Assembly (NCBI RefSeq): GCF_029784165.1
Contig: NC_073695.1
Coordinates: 216,431,493 to 216,495,492, forward strand
Direction: 5' to 3'
Length of the DNA: 64,000 nt
Origin: Wyeomyia smithii
Taxonomy: Eukaryota > Arthropoda > Insecta > Diptera > Culicidae
The position numbers and the translations under genes were made by a program. Below are positions 12,098-24,020 of the stretch, one piece after another (within the stretch, counting starts at the first letter, position 1; each line of letters starts with the position of its first letter). Below the pieces are notes generated by a model. It saw nothing but the letters and a program-made list of their open reading frames with translations, was not told where the DNA came from and ran no database searches.

Positions 12098-13460
12098 CAC
12101 AGTGGGGAATCGCTGGCCATCGACCCAAAATTGAAAATGTGAATTTCATTTCAATTATATTTTTCCTATAGTTGTATACTATTGAAGTGTCAGAATCCAA
12201 ATTTTTAGAGCATTACGACAAAATTTGAATTTTCTATGATTTTTCAAAGTGTACTGAGTCAGCGTTATTTAGCGTTTTTCTTGAAAAAAATGCAATGTTG
12301 CGAAATTTGCTGGAGCCTCAAGAGTAACTTGAATCTTGCTGACGTCTAAGTAAAAGTTGTCTATAAAATAGTGGAAAATAAATCCTCATCATTGGATAAT
12401 GTATAATCTCATTGTAATACTCAAAAAAATTAGGCAGATTTAAAAAATTGCGTATTTTTTGCATAAAACAGCGTTTAAAGTTTAGACGGCAGGGTTTGAC
12501 ACTATTAGCACTAGTTTTAAAAGACAGCTTGGAAAAAATGCCTTAAAATGCATCTAGTCTGATCCTGCGCAGAGTTGCGCAGAGTACCCTTCTTTCGAAG
12601 AGAAACAACGAGTGTTCGGCACAAATCGGATTTCAAAAATGTAAATTTGAATTGCACACTGAAAACCGTCTACAGAATAACAAATGGCTAGTATTAGTCT
12701 GATAATAACAAAGTTTTCAAACATGTTTCAGTATAATTAATCACACTATTTTCATATTTACAAGTTTAACTGATCTATATTTCGATAATTAACGAAGTAT
12801 CAAAAACTAATCATTGTTTATGTTTTGGATCACCAGCAATGAGTACCAAAATCACGTTTTAAGTTTATATCATACCAGTCACATGTAAAAAAAATCGTGT
12901 AAACACAAACAATGACATAATACATCGCCTGCTAATTTCTACAGAGCAAATAGTGAATTATTATTCTGACGTTAGAAACTGCATTTTGAAAACCCTTCTT
13001 GAAGATTTTAAAACTGTATTGAAAATGAACACAAACATGAAAATGAAGGTGAAAGTGAATGGAAAAAAGAATGCGATAAAAAGAATCAATGTAATATAGT
13101 CACTTTGAAAAACAAAAACAAGTCATAAGTAATTTTCAGCACGAAGCATATTTTTCCATTTATTTTTTCTCCTTTTTCTTAATAACTGATTAATATTTTA
13201 TGTTTTTGATGGCATATGAAAGTCTTTCAAGCATCATGCATTTTATTTTCCAAAAGATTGAAACCGACGTAAAATTTTTCCTCATATAATTTATTCGAAA
13301 AACATGAAAATTCCCCTGGCGCCAAAAATACTCATTTTCATGCAAAAATTATATCAAATTCGGACTCACCGTCCCAAAATTATATAAAAACCATGTATTT
13401 TCCATGATTTGAAGACATTTTTTTGCTTGACCAGCATTTGCATGGAGCCGCCCCACTGTG
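12098..13460. mobile_element. Non-coding DNA transposon with CACAGTGGGG ends (Transib-like)
   Basis: The left end CACAGTGGGG (12,098-12,107) is the exact complement of the right end CCCCACTGTG (13,451-13,460). The direct repeat CACGG flanks it at 12,093-12,097 and 13,461-13,465. Transib elements make 5-bp GC-rich duplications and start with CAC-type heptamers, so the architecture fits. The terminal repeat is only 10 bp and there is no transposase, so CACTA or another superfamily is not excluded. The interior is AT-rich with no open frame of note. Confidence 0.6.
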
Positions 13461-15005
13461 CACGGGTCTGAAGCGGCATATGCATCTTCAATGCACCTCG
13501 GGTTTCTCTTCACCAGAAGTTTGGGGTCTAAGTTTTCAAATAAAAGTTGTTTGGGGAACTATTGGCAGTACGTGTAAATTGTCTGCTTAGTAAAAGTTTA
13601 CATATCAAGTGTTTTTTATCAGGTATTTTTCTGGAACTAGAGTGTTTGATGTGAGTGGTTGCCGCAGGCTGTAGAGGTGCTCGAACATGCAGCGATCTCA
13701 ATGAATTCATTAAGAAAACAACAAATTTTTGTTCCGATTTTGTTATGTGTTGATATGCGAACAAGTAAAAAATATTCGACGCCCTGACGCCACACTGAAA
13801 ATGCAAGAAAATGTCGCGTGTGTGGATTGCAATATCAGGTTTTTTTCCAGAGCTATGCTACCTCTGTCAAATCTCCTATATTTGCTGCAAATCCGAAATC
13901 TCAATGGTCCGCGGTTCCCCTGACAGACATGAGGAGGGTCCAGCGGAAGTTCCATTTGGTTTGAAATGGGTGCAGGAGTAACCCTTCACTCTCACATTAG
14001 ACAGAGATAGTATGATATCATTCCCTTGTTTTTTCCTTTTTTTTATGTGTGTGTGTATGTGTGTGTGTATGTGTGTGTGTGTATGTGCAGATTTTTATTC
14101 TCACTCACTTTTCTCAGAGATGGCTGAACCGACGTCATGAAATGAATTGCAAATGAAAGGTCTCGTTGTCCCATAAGACCCTATTAAATTTCATTGTAAT
14201 CGGATTTTTAGTTTAGAGGTTATATTTCAAAATGTACAAATCATGAAACATCATTATCTCGAAAACTGCACAACTGATTTGAACAAAATTGATTTCAAAT
14301 GAACGGGCAACCTGAAATACCCTTAACTTTTGAATTTCATAAAGATTGAACTTGTGGTTCAAAAGTTATGACAAGAAACGTGTTATGACAACTACTTAAT
14401 CTCACTCATGTTTCTCAGAAATGGCTGAACCGATATTCATAAAATCAGTGTCTAATGGAAGGTCTAGTTGCCCCATAAGACCCTATTGATTTGTTTTGCA
14501 ATCAGACTATTACTTTGCCTGTTATGCTTAAAAATGTGAAATCCAACTATGAAAAGGAACATATTCCGAAGTTTACTTGGACTCACTCACTTTCCTCAGA
14601 GATGGCTGACCCGATTTCCACAAAATTAGTGTCAAATAAAAAGTCAAGCTGCCTCGTAACACCCCATTGAATTTTACTGTAATCGGACTGTAACTTCGTC
14701 TGTAAAGTACCAAAATGTGAAAATCACGAAACTTCATTAACTCAGAAACTACACAACCGATTTGATCAATATTATTATCAGATGAGTGGGCTAGTTAAGG
14801 GTTAACTGATGAATTATGATTGAACACGTGGTTTCAAAGTTTGGCTGCCCTATACGTTCCCATTTCATTTGATTATAATTGAACTTAAGCCACCGTAATG
14901 TATTAAATTGTCAATTAAACAACGAAAGTCTATTATTTCAAAAATTACATGACTTATTTGAACATAATTAGTGTCATACGAACGAGTCATCTCTCAAACT
15001 TACAA

Positions 15006-15147
15006 ATAACCAACTTCATAACAATTTGATATGTGGCTCAAAAGTTATGGAAAGAAAAAAAATTCAAATGCTATTTATAACCAACTTCATAACAATTTGA
15101 TATGTGGCTCAAAAGTTATGGAAAGAAAAAAAATTCAAATGCTATTT
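15006..15147. repeat. Perfect 71-bp tandem duplication
   Basis: The unit at 15,006-15,076 (starting ataaccaacttcataac) is repeated without change at 15,077-15,147. The opposite copy of the long repeat at 36.4-36.5 kb has one unit, so this is a recent local duplication in copy 1. Confidence 0.9.
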
Positions 15148-15361
15148 ATACTTGCTTTGATTGATATATGTGGTCTCAACATAATATAAATGTGGTTTTG
15201 TACTATTCGAACGTTTCAAATTCATTGATTCCTTGCGATGTGTTTAAAGTCTGCAAATGCACGACGAATCGGCCATATGATATGATCAAAGTCAAACGAC
15301 AAATCGTTTGAAATGATTGGTTTTATCTTAATGACAACATCCTCTACTTTTGGCTTCTGTA

Positions 15362-15964
15362 CTGCCTGTAATCGCATAATTGTAACATTCGACATTTTAT
15401 GGATTTCGTGCTTTTTATTGGAAAATGCTTAGAATAGTATGTACTTTTTACATCTGGAAAAATATGCTTATGTTTGTTTGAAAAAAGTCGTAAAAAATAA
15501 CAAGTTATTTTGTCACATAGCGTAAATAACCGCATAATTGTCACACTACTTAACTTTTTCAACTTTTTTGTCAAAAATGTTTCCATCCAAATCCACATCT
15601 GCATCCTTTGGAACTCGGAAGTTATTCTGGTCCGGTAACCAACCACCGGTGATCCGTTTCTGATATTCAGCTCATGCTTGTTAAATACATGAAAAACTTC
15701 ATTTTCCTTGTGTTATATTCCAAAAGTAGCTTGAAAGTGACGGCATAAATGTATCATTGCAAAAATTTCAAGCAATTTGACTTCAAAAGTAGTATTCAAT
15801 GTATACATAGTGTAAAGTAGTGCTTTCTTCATGATACTAAGTTTAGTTAAAGTGTCTATTTGCAAGAATATATTAGGAACAATGCATTTAAGGTCAAAAT
15901 ATAAAAGTGTGATTTGCTCGAAAAATCAATTTTGCAATTGTTACAAATATGCGATTATGGGCAG
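15362..15964. mobile_element. 603-bp DNA transposon, CTGCC ends, 4-bp TSD (family B)
   Basis: The left end CTGCCTGTAATCGCATAATT matches the complement of the right end (15,939-15,964) with few mismatches over 26 positions. TGTA flanks both sides (15,358-15,361 and 15,965-15,968). The inverted sister copy of the host repeat reads through this point with one TGTA (cttctgtacatcgcc at about 36,205-36,220 on the minus strand), which confirms the insertion and the 4-bp duplication. The inner terminal motif recurs inside (gcataattgtcaca, 15,532-15,545). No transposase is visible. Confidence 0.8.
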
Positions 15965-16151
15965 TGTACATCGCTCTAATTCTGAATATATTCATATTGG
16001 GTGGCATTCGGTCATTTTCAGCAAATTTTCTGGCATAAATCTGACACAGGAAATACTCATTTTGGGAGGTATTTAGTTATTTTGGTTGTTTTCCAGAAAC
16101 TAACAGGGGTCGTCTTTAAATTCAAAATGGGGTCAAGGGTCAATGTTTGGT

Positions 16152-16407
16152 CCCCGTGGTTCTGTGGTTAGCGATGTCGAACGGCTAGCTCTCCCACACG
16201 GTTGTGATATCGGGTTCGATTCTCGATCAGGTCGAGGAACTTTTCGTGCAGGAAATTTTCCCGACTCAGCACTGGGGCACAGTGTATCGTTGTACTTATC
16301 CTAAAACATGCAAAATGTGCCGAAAACAATATCGATAACGAATTCTCTCAACTAATCTAGTTGATCGAGACCGCATTAGCCCCCAGGCTAGCGTGCGATA
16401 TTGTATT
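16152..16407 (+). mobile_element. Second tRNA-derived SINE family, complete
   Basis: The head has a box-A-like tggttagcgatg and a box-B GGGTTCGATTCTCG, about 50 bases apart, as in a tRNA-derived pol III promoter. The tail ends in gatattgtatt. It is flanked by a 14-bp perfect duplication, GGTCAATGTTTGGT, at 16,138-16,151 and 16,408-16,421. The inverted sister repeat has the empty site (one gggtcactgtttggt). The 256-bp length is typical for a SINE. Its head differs from the SINE family at 41.5 and 42.8 kb. Confidence 0.85.
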
Positions 16408-17075
16408 GGTCAATGTTTGGTTTTTATGCACCATCTCGATTACGGAAATATCCATGTTGAGTATTATTTGTTTTTTTTTTTTTCAACTGTTTCCTATAAG
16501 CTGCCATTCAGCGATTCAAAATGGTGCCTAAGGTCAATTGTTAGCTCACTGCATCGTTCTGGTTCCAGAGATACTCATATTGGATGGTATTTGGTTATTT
16601 TAGGCTGTTTTTCACAAACCGGGAGTTGCCATCTTGGATTTCAAAATGGTATTTAAGATGTGCAGAAAGATGTGCTTACATAAGAGGGAGGGGCGTCGAA
16701 CCATTATGGACATATTTATTACCCTTTAAAACATCACATGCCAAATTCGGTTTCATTTGCTCGGTTTGATCTTGAGTTGTGCAGAAATGTATGTTTCATT
16801 CGTATTGGACCCCTCTTTCCAGAAGAGGGAGGGGTCTCAAATTATCATAGGAACCTTTATCGGGACCAAAAACCCCTACATACAAATTTTCACGTCAACC
16901 GGTTCGGTAGTTTTCGAGCCTATTTGGATCAGACAGACTGCATTTTTATATGTATAGATTACAACATCAATATTTTGAAACCTGAAGAGTGAATATACAG
17001 TTATTGGATTGAAGCGTACATGTAAATCTATTTTTACAAATAAAAGTTTGAATGAGAAAAGCTGGGCTGGATGAC

Positions 17076-19560
17076 TTTATGCGGTGAATGGTTGTAGAAA
17101 AGAGCGACACGTTTGTGAAAGCGCTGCAATGTTGTTGTAAAAACATATTTCAATTGATGTTTTCAGCCGCAGAAAGAAGCATAACAACAACTATCCCAAG
17201 TGACAAAACTGGTTATAATAGAGTTTTATAGCGCTTTTTTGGCTGTACTGACATTGTTACTTGGTATTGATATGTTAGTTAGTCTCATAAAAGTTTCTTT
17301 GTGTTTTCTACGTTAAAACTTGGCAGTTATTAATCTCACATTATATGTACATGATCCTTTCTATATTGTTACATTGAAGCAATTAAATCATGGTCATTTC
17401 TCTTATCAAAGTGAATCCTGATAACAAACCTACCCAACTAAAAAAAACTCCCTTCAGTGGTCTTTGCAGGGATGCAGAGATATGTTTGGTCTCTAACAAC
17501 GCATAGACTACATTCAAACATTCCTTCCTTATTGTGGATTTCGTGCGGTACTGGCTCGACTCAAAGTTCATAGTTCCAAGAGAAACGGGCAGCATTTGAA
17601 ATTATCTTTATCACATCCACGAAAACTATGCGCAAGTTGAAATCTTTATTACACCACCTTTGGAGGATGTTTCTGATCTCAATTTCAAAGACACATCAGC
17701 TTATAACTCGATTTTTTTTTCGCTTTATTGACCAATTTCACGTAAGAAATACTATATTTCAGGTTGCCAGCCCAGCGGCTTCTAATTAGTGTGAATTTGG
17801 GTTAATTTTTTTCTAGTTTGCATTGATTTGTAGAGTCTTCACTTCCAAATGAAGGTTGTTAGAAAATATTCTTTCGGGAAAAACTTGAATAAGATGAGTT
17901 TGAAATTTTTTTATCATTTTTGCCCTTCTATGGAGACGCTAGGTCATTGAAACATATGGTATGGAAACGATATAAACAATGGGAGAGAGAATGAGAAAGG
18001 GAGCGAGAGAGATAGATAGAAAGAGAGTGAGAGAGTGCGAAATAGAGAGAGAAAGAGAGAGAGAGAAAGAAAGAGAGAGAGAGATAGAGAGAGAAAGATA
18101 GAGAGAGAATGATAGAGAGTTAGAGAGAAAGAGAGATTAATAGAGAGAGAGAGATTTTTTGTTCAACAAAATTTCATGAGATAATGTATCATGATCGGAA
18201 CAGTTAAGACTATTTCATGAAACATACATTTTCATGTCCCATTTCAACCATTTATCGAAACAATCTATCTATCTGGTTTACAGAAACACTAATTTATAGT
18301 CAATCCGACGTAAATTCATTCAAATATATTCTTGACCAAGAACAAGAATTAGTGGATTACAGAGGAAGACGCAAATCCAACAACTCAGAATATTTTATTA
18401 CCCGATCAAAGTGAAATTGCCATAAAAGTGCTAGAAAAAAGTAAGTGCTAGAAAAAGCTTCAGGAGCTTATACAGTGTAACACACAAAAATAGGTACACA
18501 TGCACCAAAGTGGGACGCCATTTGTAATACACACCAGACAACCGATGTTGGACACCAACACACTTAACAATAGAACGATAATCCTTTCTACTCCTTGAAA
18601 AAGGTGAAACAAAGTCACCGAAACTGTCGGAATAAGAAAAAACAAATCGTTTTTGCTATTATACACGGACTGGTTATGCCGATAAACCCGTTAAGATAAT
18701 CAGTTACCTAAAAAATATCAACTACGCTACGGAATTCCATGTTTATGTGTAAGCAGATGAATGGAATAAGATTAAATTTAGAAGAACATATTAGGCACGA
18801 GAATCGATTAGATTCGTGGAAATTCACTATTGAATTATTTTACAACCATAATACGAAAATGTGCTCTGTATTGTTAATGTTCTCAACATCCTCTCAACCA
18901 CCTCTCAAAATCTTTCATAATTCTCTAACTTGTCGTTTTAAAGTCAAAGTCCATAGGTCAACGGATTTATTATTTTCATATTAATTATAAATGTAATAGC
19001 TAGTCTTCTATTGACAAATATTACAAGTGATGCCATCCGTCCTCAAGCGACGAACCTGTTCGATACATTTCCAGAAGTGAGATAAACATTTTACGGGTTT
19101 GCTTCAAACTGATGAAAACATTTTGTGCTACTGAGTTGTGATTCTTTTCTGCGAGAGTTCTGGAATGGAACCAAATCAGAATAAACACTTGAACCAACGC
19201 GTTTTAGTATGTTTTGTATCAATTTTAATTTTTCCCTAGTGATCCATATTGGTATTTTTCCAACGATGTTCATAACATATTATAATATTATAATTATTAC
19301 ACCGAAATTTACATGAAATAGTGACGATTTGACCGGTGCGCACTAATATTCCACTAAGCCACCGACCGGAACATGACAAAGAAACATGCTGTCATAGAAA
19401 AATTTATTAACTCACGTTGAAAGACATCAAAAATTGCATGGGTTGTCAGCACTTCTCATACACATAATTTAATTGACAAACCTTCAACGACTGCTGCAGC
19501 TATCATTCAAATTCACTCTTATCTAGGTAATATAATATCTGCCTACAATCGACGGTGTAT
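17076..19560. other. No gene recognised; includes a GA-rich tract
   Basis: Apart from the GA-rich block at 17,985-18,157, the sequence is AT-rich and shows no recognisable coding or element structure. Confidence 0.5.
17985..18157. repeat. GA-rich low-complexity tract
   Basis: About 170 bases are almost only G and A on the plus strand, built from imperfect gagaga, gaaaga and gatagata units. GAGA-type tracts can bind GAGA factor in insects, but an expanded simple repeat is the simpler reading. Confidence 0.85.
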
Positions 19561-19604
19561 CGTTTTTACTACGACGCGCTGCTTGTTGGCAATTTCCCTT
19601 CCCG

Positions 19605-19690
19605 ACATATATACCGTGGGAATAGAACATTTTCCCGGCGTCAGTGTACCGTCAATCAACTGCAGTGCAAGCCGGTCGACGGAAGAATAG
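19605..19690 (+). promoter_or_regulatory. Candidate core promoter (TATA plus initiator)
   Basis: CATATATACC at 19,606-19,615 lies about 30-35 bases upstream of GTCAGTGTA (19,640-19,648), which contains the arthropod initiator TCAGT with its A at 19,643. GC-richer sequence follows, with cggtcgac about 30 bases downstream of the initiator. Spacing is near the usual TATA-to-start distance, slightly long. No exon was established downstream. Confidence 0.35.
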
Positions 19691-19699
19691 CACGGTAAT

Positions 19700-20860
19700 T
19701 ATAGCAGTTTTTGTTCCGCCAGTTGTAGCGGTTACGTTGTTTTTTCACTTATTCAATGTCTAATAAACAAATCCCGCCATTCGACCTACAAACGAATCAA
19801 TAGCATCTACGATGAGATATGCATGTGAATTCTCTGCGCTGGCGACGGTGCCACTGCGCTCGAGTGTGCATCAGGTGGGACAGGTCAACTGAATGAAAAT
19901 GAATCTAGCCGTGAGCCATGAAATTTGGTGAGGTCACTTAGTGGAGCTGATATGATTTTGTGAAAATCAAGAACATTGTCTATAAACAAAAAAATCAATT
20001 CTTCTAAAGTAGCTGGAAAATATTTAAATTTTTGAAGATCACTATTATACATTGGAAGTAAGCTCTGAGCCTTCAAAGTACCAAGGCTGTTGATCTCAAT
20101 TTATTTTTTTACGATCAGACCAACCAACAACAGCGCCTGCTGTTGTAACAAATGGCACATTATTGCGAGTGATCCGCCAAAAATCGCACCACAAATGGCA
20201 AACAAATATAAATTGAAGCTGTTGTCCAACAAAAAATAAGCTCCAGCCGATGAACAAAAGAAGACTCAAGTGAGGTGTGTAATCATAATTTCGTTCGAAG
20301 CCCCCCATCCCAACTCGCCCCTTAACACCAACAATTCGGCAATCAGAGGGAGGAAACATGGGCGTCATAATATCGTCGAGTCGAGATACATGCGTGTTTC
20401 TCAGCCTAGGGTCACATAAAGAAAACTGAGAAACGGCCAAAGAAGTTTCATAAGCAGAGGATTTAACTATTCTTCTCGGTGTTGCTTAGAAACTCAAATG
20501 GACAAAACGTAATAAAAAAAAACAATCAACAGTCTACGCTACCTTCGCACTCTATAATTCAAAGACAATTGTGATGTATTTTCGAATGTTGGGTTCGATG
20601 TTGGCGGGTGTCAGGTGTGAAAAGTAATCACAAAATCAATGTTAAGGGAAGGGTAAATCGCATTTCCAAGGGAAAATCCCACTCGAATTGTGTGATCGAT
20701 CGCTTGGTGTAATTTGTTGCGCGTGTGATTCATAGATTGAACTGCACTCCACCAGTATTTTTGAACATGATTTATTGAGTTTTTTTATTTTCGCTTATGT
20801 AATTCAATAGCCTCAGTACTACAAATAGGTAAGATTGGTAATAGGTAAAATTTACCTAGT
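19700..20860. other. No gene recognised
   Basis: This stretch separates the promoter candidate from the two candidate first exons. A minus-strand open frame of 114 codons at 20,096-20,440 shows no family resemblance. It may be intron or flanking DNA of the gene starting at 21,047. Confidence 0.4.
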
Positions 20861-20868
20861 ATTTTTAC

Positions 20869-21047
20869 CTTAGTCCCAGCAGAAAATCCCTGTAAACCGG
20901 CGAGTTTACGTTCAAGTTCAGCTCGTCCAGTGATTTCATCTTCTTCATGTTGGAACGCATCTTCCCCCGTGTCATTTTACCGCCAGGGTTGCGTGAAACA
21001 CGCGTTGGCGGTGCGAGATTTTCTATTTTTCCGATTTCACTTTCCAT
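20869..21047 (-). CDS. Candidate first coding exon, unknown protein
   Basis: The exon starts with ATG at 21,047 and gives about 59 residues beginning MESEIGKIENLAPPTRV, followed by a lysine/arginine-rich middle (KMTRGKMRSNMKKMKSLDEL) and ending near YRDFLLGL. A donor-like AAG|GTAAAA follows, so the exon would end at 20,869 in phase 2; without splicing the frame stops two codons later. Composition is more coding-like than its surroundings, and a plausible leader lies upstream. I do not recognise the protein. The basic segment could be a cytosolic tail or nucleic-acid-binding region, but nothing proves that. A second candidate first exon starts about 700 bases away on the other strand, which would make this one side of a divergent gene pair. 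Confidence 0.4.
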
Positions 21048-21578
21048 TACGAATGTTCCGCCAAAGTACCACTGGACCTAATCCGCATATAAATAAACCT
21101 GTGGTAAACCACTGGCTCCTCCTTGTGGTGCATTTGAAAGTGCATTTAAGCGCTGTACACACATGTTTCACAAAGTACCGAGCACGAGCAATCCAAACGG
21201 TTTGCTCTTAATGAGGGCAATCACTTCGGATTGATTTCGCTACTGAATTAGTTACGCGATTAGTACGGCACCCGACCACGCACCTGAGTGTGGGCGATAG
21301 ATTATTGAATCACTCAACCATGGTGCCAACTTGTTGGCGCTGAAACGCGATACACGGTAGAGCTGTTAACTCGAGCGTTGTCCTAAAACTTTTCTAAACG
21401 ATCGGTAGGTACCGCACTTGTTAGCGGCGGGTAAAACACGAACACATCTTATCCTAATCGAAACCAAAAGTGAACTAAAGCAGTACATTCCGTACAGGCA
21501 CTACATTATCGATGGTCTGGGGTGGTGCAAAAGTTGACCAACGCCGGCGAACGGCGCAGAAGTTCGAAATTTCTCTAA

Positions 21579-21809
21579 TCAGTGTGTTTGAAAGCAAGCA
21601 CGCTGTATAAAATGAAGCATAAATGTGAATCGCGTTCGTTATGGTAAAAAATTATAAACAGCAGTGTGCAGTACCACGAAGTCAGCAAGAAAAAGCAAAC
21701 TTACAATAATAGTAATCAAATACAGCCAACAACGATCAGAGCGCGAAGTTGAATGTTCCGTTCTTTTATGGCCGCAATGACGGTTTGCGCATCGGACTTA
21801 CCAACCGAG
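21579..21809 (+). CDS. Candidate first exon: leader plus 19 codons
   Basis: An initiator-like AATCAGTGTG at 21,578-21,587 begins a leader of ordinary insect character (A-rich, with few long runs). ATG at 21,753 opens 19 codons (MFRSFMAAMTVCASDLPTE), followed directly by a consensus donor GAG|GTGAGC at 21,809/21,810, leaving phase 0. Upstream ATGs exist in the leader (for example 21,611 and 21,640), so the start is not certain. The peptide is too short to identify. Downstream is AT-rich sequence as expected of an intron, and the next exon is not found in this window. Confidence 0.35.
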
Positions 21810-22835
21810 GTGAGCATAAAACGCTTGCAAGAAAGTTGGGATTTGGCTAACGCTGTAATAGTGTCGTTTTCGCATACCTTTTTGAAGGTATAAAATAAGC
21901 TTTATGAAGTTTCAACACGAAAAAATTCGGACAGTAAACTTGATTTTTTAATTATTCAATGTAGGCATCAGACATAGTTATTGCTACAGCTTCACTGAGC
22001 ATCGCTTCACGATGCTGGTTTCAAATAGTTTTATGTTATCAAAACTGTGCGGAAATTTTCGCCTCGTTGAATGGCCCAAAGAAAATAATTCTATTTTTAG
22101 AGTAGATAGACAGCAACTTTACCCTAATTACTCTCTAAAAATAAAGATGCAAGCAATATTATTTATTTGTGTTGAAAGAAGACTCCAAATACTACATTCC
22201 TATGGGCAGCCGTTCGCTACCCTATTTGCTGAACAAAAAATTTTCTTGGCAATTTCGATTGCATATTTTATTCTACAGTCTCTCGTGGCACCCTGTCGAT
22301 CGAACGAGGAATGAAATTTACGCCCAAAAATTCATTTGATGATTTTTTTTTTCGAATGAGTTTAAGAGTCAGCTACCTTTATTTTTCAGCCACTGCTGGA
22401 CTTTATGTCGATGGACATCACAAATTGCCAACTTGCGAGCGGATAGCTCAAGATTTTCATTGCGAACATACAGAATCATCTGGTGCGACATCCAGTGACG
22501 ACATAATGAAACAAAAGTTTTTTCTTTAATAGTGAACCACTTTCCACATTGTTCATTATTGAAATCTTCCATTAACTACACTAAGAATACTGTAATCTTC
22601 GAAACACGCATCTCAGATTCACGAATCTCAGGATGTATGAGATTAATTTTTACAAATCTCGAATTCCATCTAAATCTGTTCTTATTTTTTTTCACTGCGT
22701 TGAAGATTATGACAGGTAACCAAATAAGTTTATTCCAGCTATAGAAATCATACTAAATATGATTTTTATTCATACTAAACATGATTCGACATAATTATTT
22801 AAATTTATACTATATTTTTTATTTCTATTGGTAAC
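21810..22835. other. AT-rich sequence, possible intron
   Basis: It follows the donor at 21,810. No domain, element end or clear acceptor-exon pair was recognised. Confidence 0.4.
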
Positions 22836-22840
22836 TTACA

Positions 22841-23092
22841 CTCGGGAGACTACGGTGGGCTGGGCATGTCGTTAGGATGTCGGACGACAACCCGGTGAAA
22901 ATGCTTCTGGATAACGACCTACTAGAACGAGGCGACGGGGCGCGCAACGAGCAAGGTGGCTCGATCAAGTGGAAGACGACCTACGGGACCTCCGCAGACG
23001 ACATGGCTGGCGAGCTGCAGCCATGGACCGAATGGAATGGAGACGAGTTCTTCGAACAGCAAGGGACACTTCGGCCTGGAGTTGACTGGTAA
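22841..23092 (+). pseudogene. Non-LTR retrotransposon C-terminal tail fragment
   Basis: The frame opens with LGRLRWAGHVVRMSDD, the tail signature (RLRWxGHVxRM) common after the reverse transcriptase domain of many insect non-LTR elements. It continues about 70 residues, rich in acidic residues and tryptophan, to a stop. GC content is clearly above the flanks, consistent with an inserted piece. The reverse transcriptase and endonuclease domains are absent, so it is a severely 5'-truncated dead copy. The clade cannot be assigned from the tail alone. Confidence 0.6.
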
Positions 23093-23969
23093 GGTAAGTA
23101 TGATAACTTACACTATCGATATCTAGTTGATAACTGCTAATGTCTGAACAATATACATATAAAATGTTGCCTTTTGTTCTTTTTTGTTATTGTACCAGCA
23201 TTTCATTAGGACCACAGTGGTCAGATGGAAATAAATTTAAATAATAATATAATAATTATGATATAATTGCATTCGACAGCACTGCGGTTGTTTGAGTACG
23301 TACAACATCGGTAACCTAGGTAACCTTCCATGATGTTATGCAGCCACGTCTCTTAACGAAAAACTCCATGAAGGTCTTATACTCAGAATCATTACTGACA
23401 GTGCATGGTCCCCTTCAATTTAACAGAATCATCAATATAAACCTTTTTATATGTTGATATCAATAAAAACACTCTTGATTACCTGCTCTATAAAATGATC
23501 TGATAAAACTACTAAAAGCACATAACTTGAACGCAAATCTACTTTACAATGTGTAGTTTACATAATCAATTTCAAACTTTTTGCTCTAAATGCTCGGGCA
23601 GCCAGCTGCTGACAAGTCTAACAACACGGGCGCACAGTTTGACTCCTGATATTAAGTTGACAAAAGAAAGAAATAAAAACCGTGATTTAAAATCGCGTTT
23701 AACTTTTGAGACAAGTTTCAGCCCATTTTGACCGATATTTCACGAAAATTAGTCGAACATTCACGATGTTTCTTAGTTTAAAAATACAAGCATACAGAAT
23801 TTAAGAGGTAACGTGACTTATAAGTGCTGGTATTACCAGTGTGAAAATGGAAACAAAACCGAGAGAAGCATCGTAAAAAACAACGAATTAGAAGTATTTT
23901 GGAGATTTCACGACAAACTCAAAAGTGGTTACGATATTTCATTAAGCATTCGAGAAATGCGGTGGTCGT

Positions 23970-24020
23970 GGAAAGGTTGATGGCTTCCTTATGCATAATA
24001 AGGAAGCCATCAACCTTTCC
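23970..24020. repeat. Perfect 23-bp stem hairpin
   Basis: 23,970-23,992 (GGAAAGGTTGATGGCTTCCT then TAT) pairs perfectly with 23,998-24,020 around a 5-base loop. The complementarity continues a few bases outward with one mismatch. The loop is short for a typical pre-miRNA; a tiny foldback element is equally likely. Confidence 0.85.

Larger units (their letters stand above)
14046..17075 (+). repeat. Long unclassified repeat, copy 1 (with two insertions)
   Basis: The copy starts with a TG/ATG microsatellite (14,046-14,089). It continues with repeated blocks such as ctcactcacttttctcagag, a tandem-unit zone (15,965-16,650), and two blocks with ccctctttccagaagaggga-type short inverted repeats. It ends near gaatgagaaaagctgggctg. 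The reverse complement of nearly all of this lies at 34,780-37,205. No coding capacity was seen; the open frames around 16.4-17.0 kb are shadows of the repeat. Superfamily unknown. Confidence 0.75.

Noticed and set aside
17985..18157. GA tract as a GAGA-factor regulatory element
   Set aside because: It is imperfect low-complexity expansion with no nearby promoter evidence.
20096..20440. 114-codon minus-strand frame
   Set aside because: Composition and sequence show no domain; there is no start context or splice evidence.
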